The notes: a model not told the origin generated them from the letters alone. Positions 24,622-33,703 are shown, counted from the first letter of the stretch. The stretch: 64,000 nucleotides of DNA from Deltaproteobacteria bacterium (GCA_016210045.1 JACQUX010000014.1:22173-86172); one strand, 5' to 3'. Program-made: numbers and translations.

Positions 24622-26118
24622 TCACAGACTGCGCGCCACGTGTTTGGCGAAGGCCATAATGGTGACTTGCGGATTCACGCCGAGCGGGCCGGCGATGGCC
24701 GAACCGTCGGCGACGGAGACATTGTCCACACCGTGCAGTCGCCCTGTCGCACTGATCGCCCCGCGGGCCGGATCGGCGGCGAAGCGGCAGGTCCCGAGGG
24801 GGTGGAAAGCCATCCCGAGCACGCTGTCTTTGCGAAGCTCGTCGCGGCGGAAACCAGCATCGAATGAGGCCCAGGAGGCAAAGACATTCGGCGGATTCAA
24901 CACCGGCAAAATGACATGCTCCGCGCCGACGGCAAAATAGGCCTCGGCGATCAGTCGCATCCCGTGAAAAAAGTTGTCCAGATCGCGCGGCGTCAAATCG
25001 TACCAAATGAGCGGCGGACTCTGCGGCGCCGGCACCAGCCGCCCATGCTGACTATCGGCGATGCAAAACCCGAACGCGACCATGCGATCGTAACACCGCA
25101 TCCAACGTATCAGATCGTCGCCCAAGAACGGAAGGCTCAAACACGACATCGACGGTGGCAGAAACACGCCTTCGAAACAACAATCGGGGAGCGCCGGGTC
25201 GTGATACCCAAACGCCTGCGGCACCCCTTCCCAAGCACGTTGCACCGTCGGCATCACCGCAAATATTTTCACTGCGGGATGAATCGACAGATGTCGCCCC
25301 AATGCCGCGAGCCGCCGACCGTGCGTATGCCGCAGCAGAAAGCTCGGCGTATCGAGCGCCCCTAACGCGCAGACAAAATGCTGCGCTTCAATGACGACCC
25401 GCCCCCCGGCCGCCGTGCGACACACTAACGATCGCGCCGCATTGCCATGGAAGCGCAAATGCCGCGCCTCGGTTTCCAAATACACGCGCAATCCGTGATC
25501 CCGCGCCTTGCGCAAATAATTCAATTGCACCGCTTGTTTCGCATCGCGCGGACAAATCGAGACACAGCGCCCGCTCCCGACGCATTCCACTTCACAGCGC
25601 GGCAGCGGCGCGCCGCCGGTCCGACCGAGACGCCGCAAACCCTCCGCAAACAGGCGATTCGATGCGCCCATGGATGCTTCGGGACAGGGACGAATCGAAA
25701 GTTCGTCCGCAATCTCCGCCTCGGCAGCGCGCCACGAGTCGCGCGGAAAATCGACGCCGAGTTCACTGGCCCAACGCGCGAGAATCGGTTCCGGCGTAGC
25801 AAGACACGTCCCGGAATTGATCACACTCGTCCCGCCGAACGCCCGCCCGGTCGGGATCGGGATTTGGGCCGGCCAGATCGTGGCCGCGACGCCGGCATCG
25901 CGGTAGTATCGCAACACGACATCTTCGGGCGCCAGCGGCGGCTGCGACTGCGGCATCCCGCCGATCTCTACTATGAGTACGTCGCGACCGCGCGCCGTGA
26001 GCGCCTCCGCCACGACAGCGCCGCCCGGCCCTGATCCGATCACGCAGACGTCGCACCGCTCTCGGCGCGTGCCGAGCAATCCACTTCCGAAGACGATGGG
26101 GGGAGAATTCACGGACAT
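24622..26118 (-). CDS. GMC-family FAD oxidoreductase
   Basis: A 498-residue flavoprotein. It has the FAD dinucleotide loop CVIGSGPGGAVVAEALTARG, the GMC signature GRAFGGTSVINSG, a Cys-rich ECVGSGRCVSICPRDAKQ segment as in bacterial cholesterol-oxidase-like GMCs, and the C-terminal HPLGTCRFA and VADGSAIAGPLGVNPQVTIMA. It oxidises an alcohol, often a sterol or other lipid. It starts 4 bases after the SDR stop codon, so the two are co-transcribed. ATG 26118 is supported by that spacing. Confidence 0.9.
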   Translation of the reverse strand: MSVNSPPIVFGSGLLGTRRERCDVCVIGSGPGGAVVAEALTARGRDVLIVEIGGMPQSQPPLAPEDVVLRYYRDAGVAATIWPAQIPIPTGRAFGGTSVINSGTCLATPEPILARWASELGVDFPRDSWRAAEAEIADELSIRPCPEASMGASNRLFAEGLRRLGRTGGAPLPRCEVECVGSGRCVSICPRDAKQAVQLNYLRKARDHGLRVYLETEARHLRFHGNAARSLVCRTAAGGRVVIEAQHFVCALGALDTPSFLLRHTHGRRLAALGRHLSIHPAVKIFAVMPTVQRAWEGVPQAFGYHDPALPDCCFEGVFLPPSMSCLSLPFLGDDLIRWMRCYDRMVAFGFCIADSQHGRLVPAPQSPPLIWYDLTPRDLDNFFHGMRLIAEAYFAVGAEHVILPVLNPPNVFASWASFDAGFRRDELRKDSVLGMAFHPLGTCRFAADPARGAISATGRLHGVDNVSVADGSAIAGPLGVNPQVTIMAFAKHVARSL

Positions 26119-26122
26119 GCGA

Positions 26123-27991
26123 TTACCTGTAGCCGATCGCGGCTTGGACGGAAGGTTGTTTGTAGACATACAGCGCACAGACCGTTTTCAATCCGTAGAC
26201 CGGCATCCGGATCATCCAGTGCCGCGCGCGTTGCAAACGCTGCAGACACCGCCGCCGCTGCGGTTCCGACAACAGCACATACGGCAGATAGCCGTAGCGG
26301 AGCGGCACGAGGTACATAATCAGATAACAAGCGGCGATAAATCCGTACCGCAGTGTCCATGGCAAGCGCTGCACATGCTGCACGATCTCTCCGACCATCG
26401 CGTCTTCATCGGCGGCCGTGAGCGCGTCGGGCGCAAAGGAGCGACAAAACGCGCGCAGAAAGCGATATGGCAGCAATCGTGCCACAAAGACTTTTTGCCG
26501 CTGCGCCGGACCGAACGCGCGGCCGCGTTGGAGCTGCAGCAGGAACAGCGTATGCATCAGGGCAATCGTGCCGTCCGTACCAGCGCTCAGCGCGAGTGCG
26601 ACCGAGCCGTGCAACAGCGCCAGTCCGATAAACAGCAGCGTCGAGCTCGTTTTCACGGCGATCATATACCGATGCAACGCCATATCCGTCGGCGCGCGCC
26701 GCAGCGCCGTCACAATCAGCATCAGACCGATCAAGAACGAGATCGCCAGCGGTCGCCACAGTGGATGATCTTGCTGCAGCAACGCACTGGATGCGGGAGC
26801 ATCCCAACGAGTCAGTAACGTCACGATCGTACTAGGCGCAACGATGAACGCGAGGGCCAACAGGCCGTAGATCCATTGAAATCCGTGACACCAACGATCG
26901 AATTGCCGCAGCAAGCCGGCGTTATGAAACGGCCGATTCCAGCGAATCGCAAAGTCGATGATTGGCGGATACACCGCGCGCCACGACGGAATCGGAATGC
27001 CATGTCGCGCGCACGCGGCCTGCAAGTTCGTCGTCGCGAAACGGCCACGATGAAAAAAGTAGTCGATGGTTTGCGCCGGGATCCCGGTCAGCAAATTGAG
27101 CGGAAACCACCGGAGCAAGTGCAGCAAGAGCCAACGCGCGGCGACGGGAATGGCATACGGATGCCGTCCACCGATGCGGTGTGCGATCGTGTCGAAGACC
27201 TCGGCCGTCGATGGCGGTTCGGGATCGGCGAGGTGCAGGGTTTGCCCATCGGACGCGTCGTCGAACCCGGCCGCACCGATCACGCGGCCGACGAAATCGA
27301 CCGGCACCGCGTTGAATGACGAGGTCGGAAGCCCCAAATTCGGCAATGCCCACAACAGCCGATGGATCTTGCGCAAAAAGACCATCAAGACATACGGGCC
27401 GTCGAATTTCTGCGTCTCGCCGCTGGCGGAATCCCCGACCACGACTGCGGGACGAAAAATAGTCGTCGGGAGCTGCGCCATCCGCGCGCGCACCAACTGT
27501 TCCGCTTCGTATTTCGTCGCCTCGTACGCATTGCGAAACTGCGGCGCCGTCGGCAGCGCATCTTCGAGAATCTCGCCTGCGGCCGTCCCAGCGACGTAAC
27601 ACGTGCTGATGTAATTGAAGCGACGCAGTTGCGAACAGCCGGCCAGAAAATCGAGCACATTCGCGGTGCCGAACACGTTCGCGATCCGGCTCGTGGCAGT
27701 GTCGGCGGTTAGGTCGTACAGCGCGGCGAAGTGAAAACAGCGCTGCACTACGCTCTGCACGGCCTGCAGATCGGCGGCCGGGAGACCAAGGCCCGGCTTG
27801 CGAATGTCAGCGGCGTAAATGCGATAGTCCGCAGCCGCAAGTCCCAATGTCGCGGCGCACGCATGCGCGGCAGCGAGCTCGCTCGGCAACACAAGGCAGT
27901 GCCAATAGACGGCACGGCCCGCTGCGCGGGCGTCGCGCACCAGACGCGCCGCCAAGAATCCGGGGAAACCGGTGAGAAGTACCTGTTCCAT
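26123..27991 (-). CDS. SDR/male-sterility-like reductase with membrane C-terminus
   Basis: A 622-residue protein. Residues 1-320 form an extended SDR domain of the NAD-binding-4 (acyl-CoA/thioester reductase) kind: LLTGFPGFLAARLV nucleotide loop, Ser in YISTCYVAG, catalytic YEATKYEAE, and a conserved IFRPAVVVGDS. The C-terminal half has several hydrophobic helices (WIYGLLALAFIVAPSTIVTLL, LAISFLIGLMLIVTAL, SSTLLFIGLALLHGSVALALSA, FIAACYLIMYLVPL). It is probably a membrane-bound reductase or epimerase of a lipid substrate, working with the GMC oxidase. The start may instead be GTG 28000. Confidence 0.8.
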   Translation of the reverse strand: MEQVLLTGFPGFLAARLVRDARAAGRAVYWHCLVLPSELAAAHACAATLGLAAADYRIYAADIRKPGLGLPAADLQAVQSVVQRCFHFAALYDLTADTATSRIANVFGTANVLDFLAGCSQLRRFNYISTCYVAGTAAGEILEDALPTAPQFRNAYEATKYEAEQLVRARMAQLPTTIFRPAVVVGDSASGETQKFDGPYVLMVFLRKIHRLLWALPNLGLPTSSFNAVPVDFVGRVIGAAGFDDASDGQTLHLADPEPPSTAEVFDTIAHRIGGRHPYAIPVAARWLLLHLLRWFPLNLLTGIPAQTIDYFFHRGRFATTNLQAACARHGIPIPSWRAVYPPIIDFAIRWNRPFHNAGLLRQFDRWCHGFQWIYGLLALAFIVAPSTIVTLLTRWDAPASSALLQQDHPLWRPLAISFLIGLMLIVTALRRAPTDMALHRYMIAVKTSSTLLFIGLALLHGSVALALSAGTDGTIALMHTLFLLQLQRGRAFGPAQRQKVFVARLLPYRFLRAFCRSFAPDALTAADEDAMVGEIVQHVQRLPWTLRYGFIAACYLIMYLVPLRYGYLPYVLLSEPQRRRCLQRLQRARHWMIRMPVYGLKTVCALYVYKQPSVQAAIGYR

Positions 27992-28025
27992 ACGAGTCAC
28001 AAGTGCGCTACGAGGGCGGCATTCT

Positions 28026-29051
28026 ATGGATCACGCCGCATTTGTCCAATCCCTCGTTGCCTTACAGTATCCAGCCCACGTGGGTCGAGACCATTATGAA
28101 AGTTATTTCCTTCGACTGCATCCGCCCGGGACCGACCGCCGCGCGTTGTGGCTGCGTTACACGCTCTTGGCCCGCCAGGCCGCTCCGGATATGGTGCGCA
28201 CGGAATTGTGGGGAACTTATTTCGACAGCACGTTGCCGCAACCCGTGGCGCTGCGACACCGCACGGCCATCAATTCCACGACACTATCAGCTGATCCGCA
28301 TCAGTGGATCGCGATCGATGGTCACGCGTTGACGCCGCGCCATGCCACAGGCGCAATCGCCGGACCGCCCGCCATAACGTGGGATTTATCACTCGACCCT
28401 TCACCGCATCCGCCAGTCGTACCGTATCCATATCAGTGGATGTATCGCGCCCCGTTTCCAAAAGCGAAAGTCGTTACGCCATATCCGCATTGCATCGCCC
28501 ACGGCACGCTGTGTCTCGGCACGCAATGCATCCCGATCGACGGATGGGAAGGAAGCCTCGGCCACAATTGGGGCCGCGCCCACGCCGAGCAGTATCGCTG
28601 GATCCAATGTTCCCACTTCATTGAACACCCTGATGCCTTTTTTGAGGCCGCCGTCGCGCAGTTGCGGATCGGTCCCTGCAGCCTCCCACCGCTCGCGTTC
28701 TTCTGGTTGCGCATCGGCAAGCAGATTTTTCCATTCAACCAACTCCATCGCCTCATCAATCATCCACGCCCGAGCGCGCCGCTCGCGTGGGTATTCGTCG
28801 CGCATAACGGCACTCATACCGTAGTCGGCTCGGCTCAAGCCACAGCGGTCGATTGCGTCGCTTTACCATACGAAAGCCCCAACGGCACGACGCCGGCTTG
28901 CATCAATGCTTCGTTGGCCGCACTGACATTGCAACTGTACGCTGGCTGCGACACTACGGCCGCGCCGCTCTACACCCTCACGACCCCTCACCACGCCGCG
29001 CTGGAAATATTAGGCCGTAATACTTACGGCGTCCCATTACGCACTTTATGA
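28026..29051 (+). CDS. CrtC/AttH lipocalin-like protein
   Basis: A 341-residue protein. The signature GWEGSLGHNWGRAHAEQYRWIQC resembles the GHNWG-x3-H-x3-W block of hydroxyneurosporene synthase/AttH-like two-barrel proteins that hydrate or bind isoprenoids. It starts 34 bases from the divergent SDR/GMC operon, which suggests a shared lipid or terpenoid pathway. GAGGG lies 9 bases before ATG 28026. The family call is tentative; no catalytic residue can be asserted. Confidence 0.6.
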   Translation: MDHAAFVQSLVALQYPAHVGRDHYESYFLRLHPPGTDRRALWLRYTLLARQAAPDMVRTELWGTYFDSTLPQPVALRHRTAINSTTLSADPHQWIAIDGHALTPRHATGAIAGPPAITWDLSLDPSPHPPVVPYPYQWMYRAPFPKAKVVTPYPHCIAHGTLCLGTQCIPIDGWEGSLGHNWGRAHAEQYRWIQCSHFIEHPDAFFEAAVAQLRIGPCSLPPLAFFWLRIGKQIFPFNQLHRLINHPRPSAPLAWVFVAHNGTHTVVGSAQATAVDCVALPYESPNGTTPACINASLAALTLQLYAGCDTTAAPLYTLTTPHHAALEILGRNTYGVPLRTL

Positions 29052-29096
29052 TTCTCATGGCGTACCCGCCCCGGGTTCGCTACACCACCACGACAC

Positions 29097-30971
29097 ATGA
29101 CCGCGCATCCACCATCCGAGCCATCACTCCACGAACATGAGCCCGCGCAGGGACGCGGCGAATTGATCCGCATCGGCCTCGTCGGCCTCGCCGTGCTCGC
29201 GAGCTGGTTGCGGCTCTGGCAGTATGTCGCGCCAGTCGACCTGATCGCGTTACTGACCACGGCGTGCGGCGGGCTGCCGATTTATCGCGAGGCCTGGGCC
29301 GCGCTCCGCGCGCGACGGATGACGATGGAACTCTCCATGACGATTGCGCTCGTCGCCGCGATCGCGATCGGGGAATTGTTTACGGCCGCAGTGATCGTCT
29401 TCTTCGTGCTGATCGCGGAGTGGATCGAGTCGCTGACCGTGGCGCGGGGCCGCCACGCGATTCACGATTTGCTGACGTTACTCCCGCCAACGGCAATAGT
29501 GCGGCGCGGCACGCAAGAAACTACCGTGCCGCTGCAGCAGCTGCAGCTCGGCGACATCGTGCTCATTAAACCGGGGAGCCGCATTCCTGTCGATGGCACA
29601 GTCGTCGGCGGCCATTCGCATGTCGACCAAGCCACGATCACCGGCGAATCGATGCCGGTCGCGAAGCATCCGGGCGACGACGTCTTCGCCGGCACGATGA
29701 ATCAAGGTGGCACATTGGAAGTGGAAACGCGGCAGATCGGCCACGACACGGCCTTCGGCCGCATTGTGACCACCGTGGAGCAGGCGGAGGCGACACGCGC
29801 CCCGATCCAACGCATCGCCGATCGTTTGTCCGGCTATCTCGTCTCGTTCGCATTCGGTGCCGCGTTCATCACATTCCTGATCACGCACGACGTCCGCGCC
29901 ACGATCTCCGTGATCCTCGTGGCCGGCGCCTGCGGCGTCGCGGCCGGCACCCCGCTCGCGATCCTCGGCGCGATCGGCCGCGCGGCCCGCCACGGCGTCA
30001 TCATTAAAGGCGGCGTCTATTTGGAGGCGCTGCGCAATATTCAAACGGTCGTGCTCGATAAGACCGGGACGATCACGTTCGGCACCCCAACCGTGATTCG
30101 TGTCCAACCGTATGGCGATGCCGGCGCGACGCAAGTCCTCGCCGTGGCGGCGGGCTTGGAACAATACTCCGAGCATCCGCTGGCCCGCGCCATCGTGCAG
30201 CGCACCCGCGACGACGGAATCGTCCTCGCCCCAGCGACCGATTTTCATTCCACGCCCGGTCGCGGCGTGACTGGGAGCGTGGAGCACGCAGCGGCCGTTG
30301 TCGGAACCCGGCAACACCTGGCCGATCACGCCATCGCGGTCGAAGACGACCACATCGACATCACGCCGCATTCGCACGTCTGGGTGGCACACGCCGGGCA
30401 TTTCATCGGCACGATCGAGATCGCCGACGACGTACGTCCCGACGCCATCGATGCGATCCAGCAACTACGCCACCTCAGCGTGCGGCCCGTGCTCCTCACC
30501 GGCGACACGCCGCAAATCGCCCGCGCGGTGGCAAATCAAGTCGGGATCGACGAAGTCCACGCCGACTTGCTGCCGGCCCACAAAGCAGAGCATGTACGCA
30601 CCTTGCGGGACCGCGGCGCGCGGGTCGCGGCGATCGGCGACGGCGTTAACGACGCGCCGGCATTGGTCGCGGCCACGGTCGGCGTCGCGATGGGATCCGG
30701 CACTGATGTGGCACGAGAAAGCGCCGACATTGTGCTGATCGGCAACGACCTGACGAAGTTCGCGCTGACCGTGCGGCTGGCGCGCCGCTGTCACCGGATC
30801 GTGATGGCCAATTTCTTCGGCACGATCGGCGTCGACCTGCTCGGCATGGCCCTGGCCGCGACGGGACACCTCACGCCGCTGCTGGCCGTCCTGATCCATG
30901 TCGGTTCCGAACTCGCGTTCATCCTGAACTCCGCCCGCCTCATCCCGTGGAAGAGGACTCACGTCGCCTAA
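29097..30971 (+). CDS. heavy-metal P-type ATPase with atypical CPx region
   Basis: A 624-residue P1B-like ATPase. TGES (actuator), DKTGT with phosphorylated Asp321, SEHPLA (the HP motif typical of metal ATPases) and GDGVNDAPAL are all present. The metal-binding transmembrane motif, normally Cys-Pro-Cys/His, reads Gly277-Ala278-Cys279 within LVAGACGVAAGTPLAI, so the Pro is missing. There is no N-terminal HMA domain, only a short His/Glu-rich start (HPPSEPSLHEHEP). The transported ion cannot be inferred from standard rules. It follows the lipocalin-like gene by 45 bases. Confidence 0.9.
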   Translation: MTAHPPSEPSLHEHEPAQGRGELIRIGLVGLAVLASWLRLWQYVAPVDLIALLTTACGGLPIYREAWAALRARRMTMELSMTIALVAAIAIGELFTAAVIVFFVLIAEWIESLTVARGRHAIHDLLTLLPPTAIVRRGTQETTVPLQQLQLGDIVLIKPGSRIPVDGTVVGGHSHVDQATITGESMPVAKHPGDDVFAGTMNQGGTLEVETRQIGHDTAFGRIVTTVEQAEATRAPIQRIADRLSGYLVSFAFGAAFITFLITHDVRATISVILVAGACGVAAGTPLAILGAIGRAARHGVIIKGGVYLEALRNIQTVVLDKTGTITFGTPTVIRVQPYGDAGATQVLAVAAGLEQYSEHPLARAIVQRTRDDGIVLAPATDFHSTPGRGVTGSVEHAAAVVGTRQHLADHAIAVEDDHIDITPHSHVWVAHAGHFIGTIEIADDVRPDAIDAIQQLRHLSVRPVLLTGDTPQIARAVANQVGIDEVHADLLPAHKAEHVRTLRDRGARVAAIGDGVNDAPALVAATVGVAMGSGTDVARESADIVLIGNDLTKFALTVRLARRCHRIVMANFFGTIGVDLLGMALAATGHLTPLLAVLIHVGSELAFILNSARLIPWKRTHVA

Positions 30972-31003
30972 CGCACACCCCACCACCTACCCCCGGCTGA
31001 ATT

Positions 31004-31076
31004 CATCTGAATGGGGACAGGTACCTTCAGATCCTTAATTGGCAGGCATCGCAAGGTACCTGTCCCCATTCAAATG
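31004..31076. repeat. dispersed GGGGACAGGTACCTT hairpin element, copy 2
   Basis: Arms TGAATGGGGACAGGTACCTT (31008-31027) and its perfect complement (31053-31072) flank a 25-base spacer. The pairing extends to CATCTGAATGG/CCATTCAAATG with one mismatch. The core is identical to the copies at 4.9 and 48.3 kb. It lies after the ATPase gene. Confidence 0.87.
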
Positions 31077-31144
31077 CACTTACGCGTGGGGCGGCTCAAT
31101 GGCAACTTGATCTTTGTCCGCGATCCGGATGATGATGCACGCGG

Positions 31145-32284
31145 ATGACGGATCAACCAAGCAACGAAATTTCCCCCAACGATGCAGAAGTCCGGCGCAC
31201 GGCCGACCCGCGCACGGTGCTCCTTGACGTGCGCGAGGCTGCGGAGTGGCGCGAGGCACATATCCCCGGCGCCGTGCTTCTGCCGCTTGACGACCTCGCG
31301 GCGACTATTGCCACGCTCGTCCCGGATCGACAGACGCCGATCATCTGCCAATGCGGCGCGGGCGTGCGCTCCAAGCGCGCGGCGGCGACACTCGTCGCAC
31401 TCGGTTACACCAACGTCGCTTCAATGCGCGGCGGGCTGCGGGCGTGGCGCGCGGCGGGATTGCCGTGCGACAGCGCGACGGATTTTCCGTTCACGCCGGA
31501 CGAACAGCAACGTTATGAGCGCCACTTGCGCATCCCGGAAGTCGGAGTAGCGGGACAGGTGAAACTGCGCGCCGCGCGCGTCTTGCTGATCGGCGCCGGC
31601 GGCCTCGGCTCCCCCGCGGCGTTGTATCTGGCGGCTGCGGGCGTCGGCACGCTGGGCATTGTCGATGACGACGTGGTCGATCTGTCCAATCTCCAACGCC
31701 AGATCCTGCATCAGACGGCGTCCATCGGGCGCCGCAAAGTGGATTCGGCATGCGAGACGCTGCACGGAATCAATCCGCTAGTCCGCGTGGAGCCGTATGC
31801 GGAACGGCTCACGACCGCAAACATCGAGCGACTCTTCGCCCCATACGACCTGATCCTGGACGGCAGCGACAACTTCCCGACGCGCTACTTAATTAATGAT
31901 GCGTGTGTATTGTTACAAAAACCGCTGGTGCACGGCAGCGTGCATCGCTTCACCGGCCAGGCATCGGTCTTCTGGCCCGGTCGCGGCCCGTGTTACCGTT
32001 GCCTCTATCCCACGCCGCCGCCCCCGGACCTGGCCCCGTCATGCGCCGAGGCCGGCGTGCTCGGCATCCTCCCTGGCGTGATCGGCCTGTTGCAAGCCGT
32101 CGAAGCGATCAAGCTGATTCTCCAACAGGGTGACTTATTGTTGGGCCGACTCCTCTGTTACGACGCGCTCCGTGCGGAATTCCACGAACTCCGCCTCGGC
32201 CGCGACCCCGCCTGCACCCATTGCGCCCCCCACCGCCCGTTCCCCGGCTTCACCGATTACGACGGCTTTTGCCGAGGGCGATGA
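31145..32284 (+). CDS. moeB: rhodanese-MoeB/ThiF fusion, sulfur-carrier adenylyltransferase
   Basis: A 379-residue fusion in unusual order: the rhodanese domain comes first (residues 1-108, active loop CQCGAGVRS with Cys70), and the E1-like domain second (RYERHLRIPEVG, nucleotide loop GAGGLGSP 150-156, DGSDNFPTRYLIND). The zinc site is formed by CYRC and CTHC. It adenylates a small sulfur carrier (MoaD or ThiS) and passes sulfur to it. The molybdenum operon elsewhere in the window gives a likely use. It is also convergent with the Cys-Asp repeat genes and might serve them; that is speculation. Confidence 0.9.
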   Translation: MTDQPSNEISPNDAEVRRTADPRTVLLDVREAAEWREAHIPGAVLLPLDDLAATIATLVPDRQTPIICQCGAGVRSKRAAATLVALGYTNVASMRGGLRAWRAAGLPCDSATDFPFTPDEQQRYERHLRIPEVGVAGQVKLRAARVLLIGAGGLGSPAALYLAAAGVGTLGIVDDDVVDLSNLQRQILHQTASIGRRKVDSACETLHGINPLVRVEPYAERLTTANIERLFAPYDLILDGSDNFPTRYLINDACVLLQKPLVHGSVHRFTGQASVFWPGRGPCYRCLYPTPPPPDLAPSCAEAGVLGILPGVIGLLQAVEAIKLILQQGDLLLGRLLCYDALRAEFHELRLGRDPACTHCAPHRPFPGFTDYDGFCRGR

Positions 32285-32337
32285 CAATGGCCTGCGGCAC
32301 AACACGATGAATGCTATCGTACCGGGCGCGCAGCCGA

Positions 32338-32673
32338 TCATCCCGCCTGATTCTTCTCGCACACTGCGGCACAGAGGTGGACTTCTTCGCAAATGAGATC
32401 GCAAATCAGATCGCAGACCGGCTGGCAAATCGTGTCGCAGACCTTATCGCAAATGATTTTGTCGCAGCTGATGCCATCGCAAATCGGTTCGCAGCGCGAC
32501 TCCCCCAACGGACGACCTTTGACGAGTCGGGCATAGGTCTCATGCAGCCGGTCAAACCCACACGTCGGCTCCGCGACGTTCACCCCCTCTGTGCGATCCC
32601 GTTCGAGGGCAAACGGCTGTTGGACGCTCAAGTTGAGACTGCCGAGGATCAATACTGGAACAACGCTGCGCAT
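32338..32673 (-). CDS. Cys-Asp repeat protein A (candidate RiPP precursor)
   Basis: A 111-residue protein. ATG 32673 is preceded by GAGG 5 bases away. The N-terminus MRSVVPVLILGSLNLS is hydrophobic and could be a signal peptide. Residues 61-105 are eleven tandem units of consensus C-[DEQ]-x-[IV] (CEPI, CDGIS, CDKII, CDKV, CDTI, CQPV, CDLI twice, CEEVHL, CAAV, CEKN). Cys are at 61, 65, 70, 75, 79, 83, 87, 91, 95, 101 and 105, plus Cys38. It is the last of three head-to-tail genes of this kind. The unit CQPV recurs in the plus-strand copy next to the radical SAM gene. The precursor role is an inference. Confidence 0.7.
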   Translation of the reverse strand: MRSVVPVLILGSLNLSVQQPFALERDRTEGVNVAEPTCGFDRLHETYARLVKGRPLGESRCEPICDGISCDKIICDKVCDTICQPVCDLICDLICEEVHLCAAVCEKNQAG

Positions 32674-32702
32674 AGCGACCTCATGTAAACAGAGTTGGCG
32701 TC

Positions 32703-33053
32703 TTATGGCAAGACCCGATCGCACGTAATCCCGTCGCAGGGACTGACCGCGTCGCACACCGCATCGCAATTCGCATCGCAGACAATTCCATCGCAAATCG
32801 CTTCGCAAATGGCATCGCAGATGCCGTCACAAATCCCATCGCAGATATTGTCGCAGACACAATCGCACGGCGGCTCTACCGCCGCGCGCCCTCCGAGCAG
32901 CCGTTCCCAGCCCGGAGTCGCGGACTGGTAGCCGGACTGCCCGCTGCCATGGACCGCGCCACAGCGGGGCAGCAAAGTGGCGTCCGGCACAGTCCATCGA
33001 GCGCCGCTACAATTCACCTGTCCAAACCGCACCACGGATCGCACTCCGGTCAT
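32703..33053 (-). CDS. Cys-Asp repeat protein B (candidate RiPP precursor)
   Basis: A 116-residue protein with start ATG 33053 supported by GGGGAGG four bases upstream. Residues 1-60 are Gly/Arg/Ser-rich without a domain. Residues 63-114 carry twelve C-D-x-[IV] units (CDCV, CDNI, CDGI twice, CDAI, CEAI, CDGIV, CDAN, CDAV, CDAVSP, CDGIT, CDRV) with Cys every 4-6 residues, then LP-COOH. There is no clear signal peptide. It lies 38 bases after gene C and 29 bases before gene A, consistent with one transcript. Confidence 0.68.
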   Translation of the reverse strand: MTGVRSVVRFGQVNCSGARWTVPDATLLPRCGAVHGSGQSGYQSATPGWERLLGGRAAVEPPCDCVCDNICDGICDGICDAICEAICDGIVCDANCDAVCDAVSPCDGITCDRVLP

Positions 33054-33091
33054 ATATCCTCCCCGGGCTCGTCAATGCAGTTGACTGCACA

Positions 33092-33703
33092 TTACGCTGC
33101 CTTGATGGCATCGCAGATCTGGTCGCAGACCTGATCGCAAACGGTATCGCAGACGGTATCGCAGATCGCATCGCAGACGGCATCGCAATCGGCGTCGCAG
33201 ACGATCCCATCGCAAATACCGTCACACAAAATGCCGTCGCACAAAATGCCATCGCACCAATTCCCGTCACAACTCCCGACATTCCCCGCATATTGCGCCA
33301 CCCCCAAATGATGCAGTCGCCGACTGAGATTCAATGAGAGGCGTACAAACTGATCGTTGCTGTCGGCACGCAACGCCCCGGCGCGCGACTTTTCCGATTT
33401 CGTATCGACGCCATGACTCAAGATAACGCCCTCGCTCGTTCTGATGATCTTCACGCGACGCTCCTTTGTAAAAGTTTGCACGTTCCCACCCCACGTAACG
33501 ACTCCGTTATGCAGAGCGCATGCCAGGGGCGGCGCGAGAAAATGCGTAATATTTTCAAGAGGCGCATACGACGCAGACGATGATCCGCCGCAAACTGTGT
33601 TCGAAAATTCGGACATCCGCATGCAGATCGCTGCACCACCGCGGCCCCACATGAGTACGCCGTCACGCAACGCCGTGGATTCTGAACGCGTTACTCTGGG
33701 CAT
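33092..33703 (-). CDS. Cys-Asp repeat protein C (candidate RiPP precursor)
   Basis: A protein of about 203 residues with 13 repeat units at its C-terminus, Cys145 to Cys197 (CDGNW, CDGIL twice, CDGI, CDGIV, CDAD, CDAV, CDAI, CDTV twice, CDQV, CDQI, CDAI) ending in KAA. The N-terminal 110 residues have three similar short beta-like phrases: RDGVLMWGRGG, HNGVVTWGGN and SEGVILSHGVD. The start is uncertain: ATG 33703 has no good ribosome binding site and the frame is open to 33886. It heads the minus-strand series and is divergent from gene D. Confidence 0.62.
   Translation of the reverse strand: MPRVTRSESTALRDGVLMWGRGGAAICMRMSEFSNTVCGGSSSASYAPLENITHFLAPPLACALHNGVVTWGGNVQTFTKERRVKIIRTSEGVILSHGVDTKSEKSRAGALRADSNDQFVRLSLNLSRRLHHLGVAQYAGNVGSCDGNWCDGILCDGILCDGICDGIVCDADCDAVCDAICDTVCDTVCDQVCDQICDAIKAA

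Noticed and set aside
32311..32931. Plus-strand open frames reading Ala-Asn-x-Ile and Ala-Ser-Gln repeats across the Cys-Asp genes
   Set aside because: A 12-base periodic DNA repeat keeps several frames open. The minus-strand frames match the repeat family of gene D, have ribosome sites and give the Cys-Asp units, so the plus-strand versions are shadows.
33100..33280. Possible CRISPR-like array
   Set aside because: The periodicity is 12-15 bases without unique spacers of constant size, and it is fully explained by codons for the C-D-x-I units.
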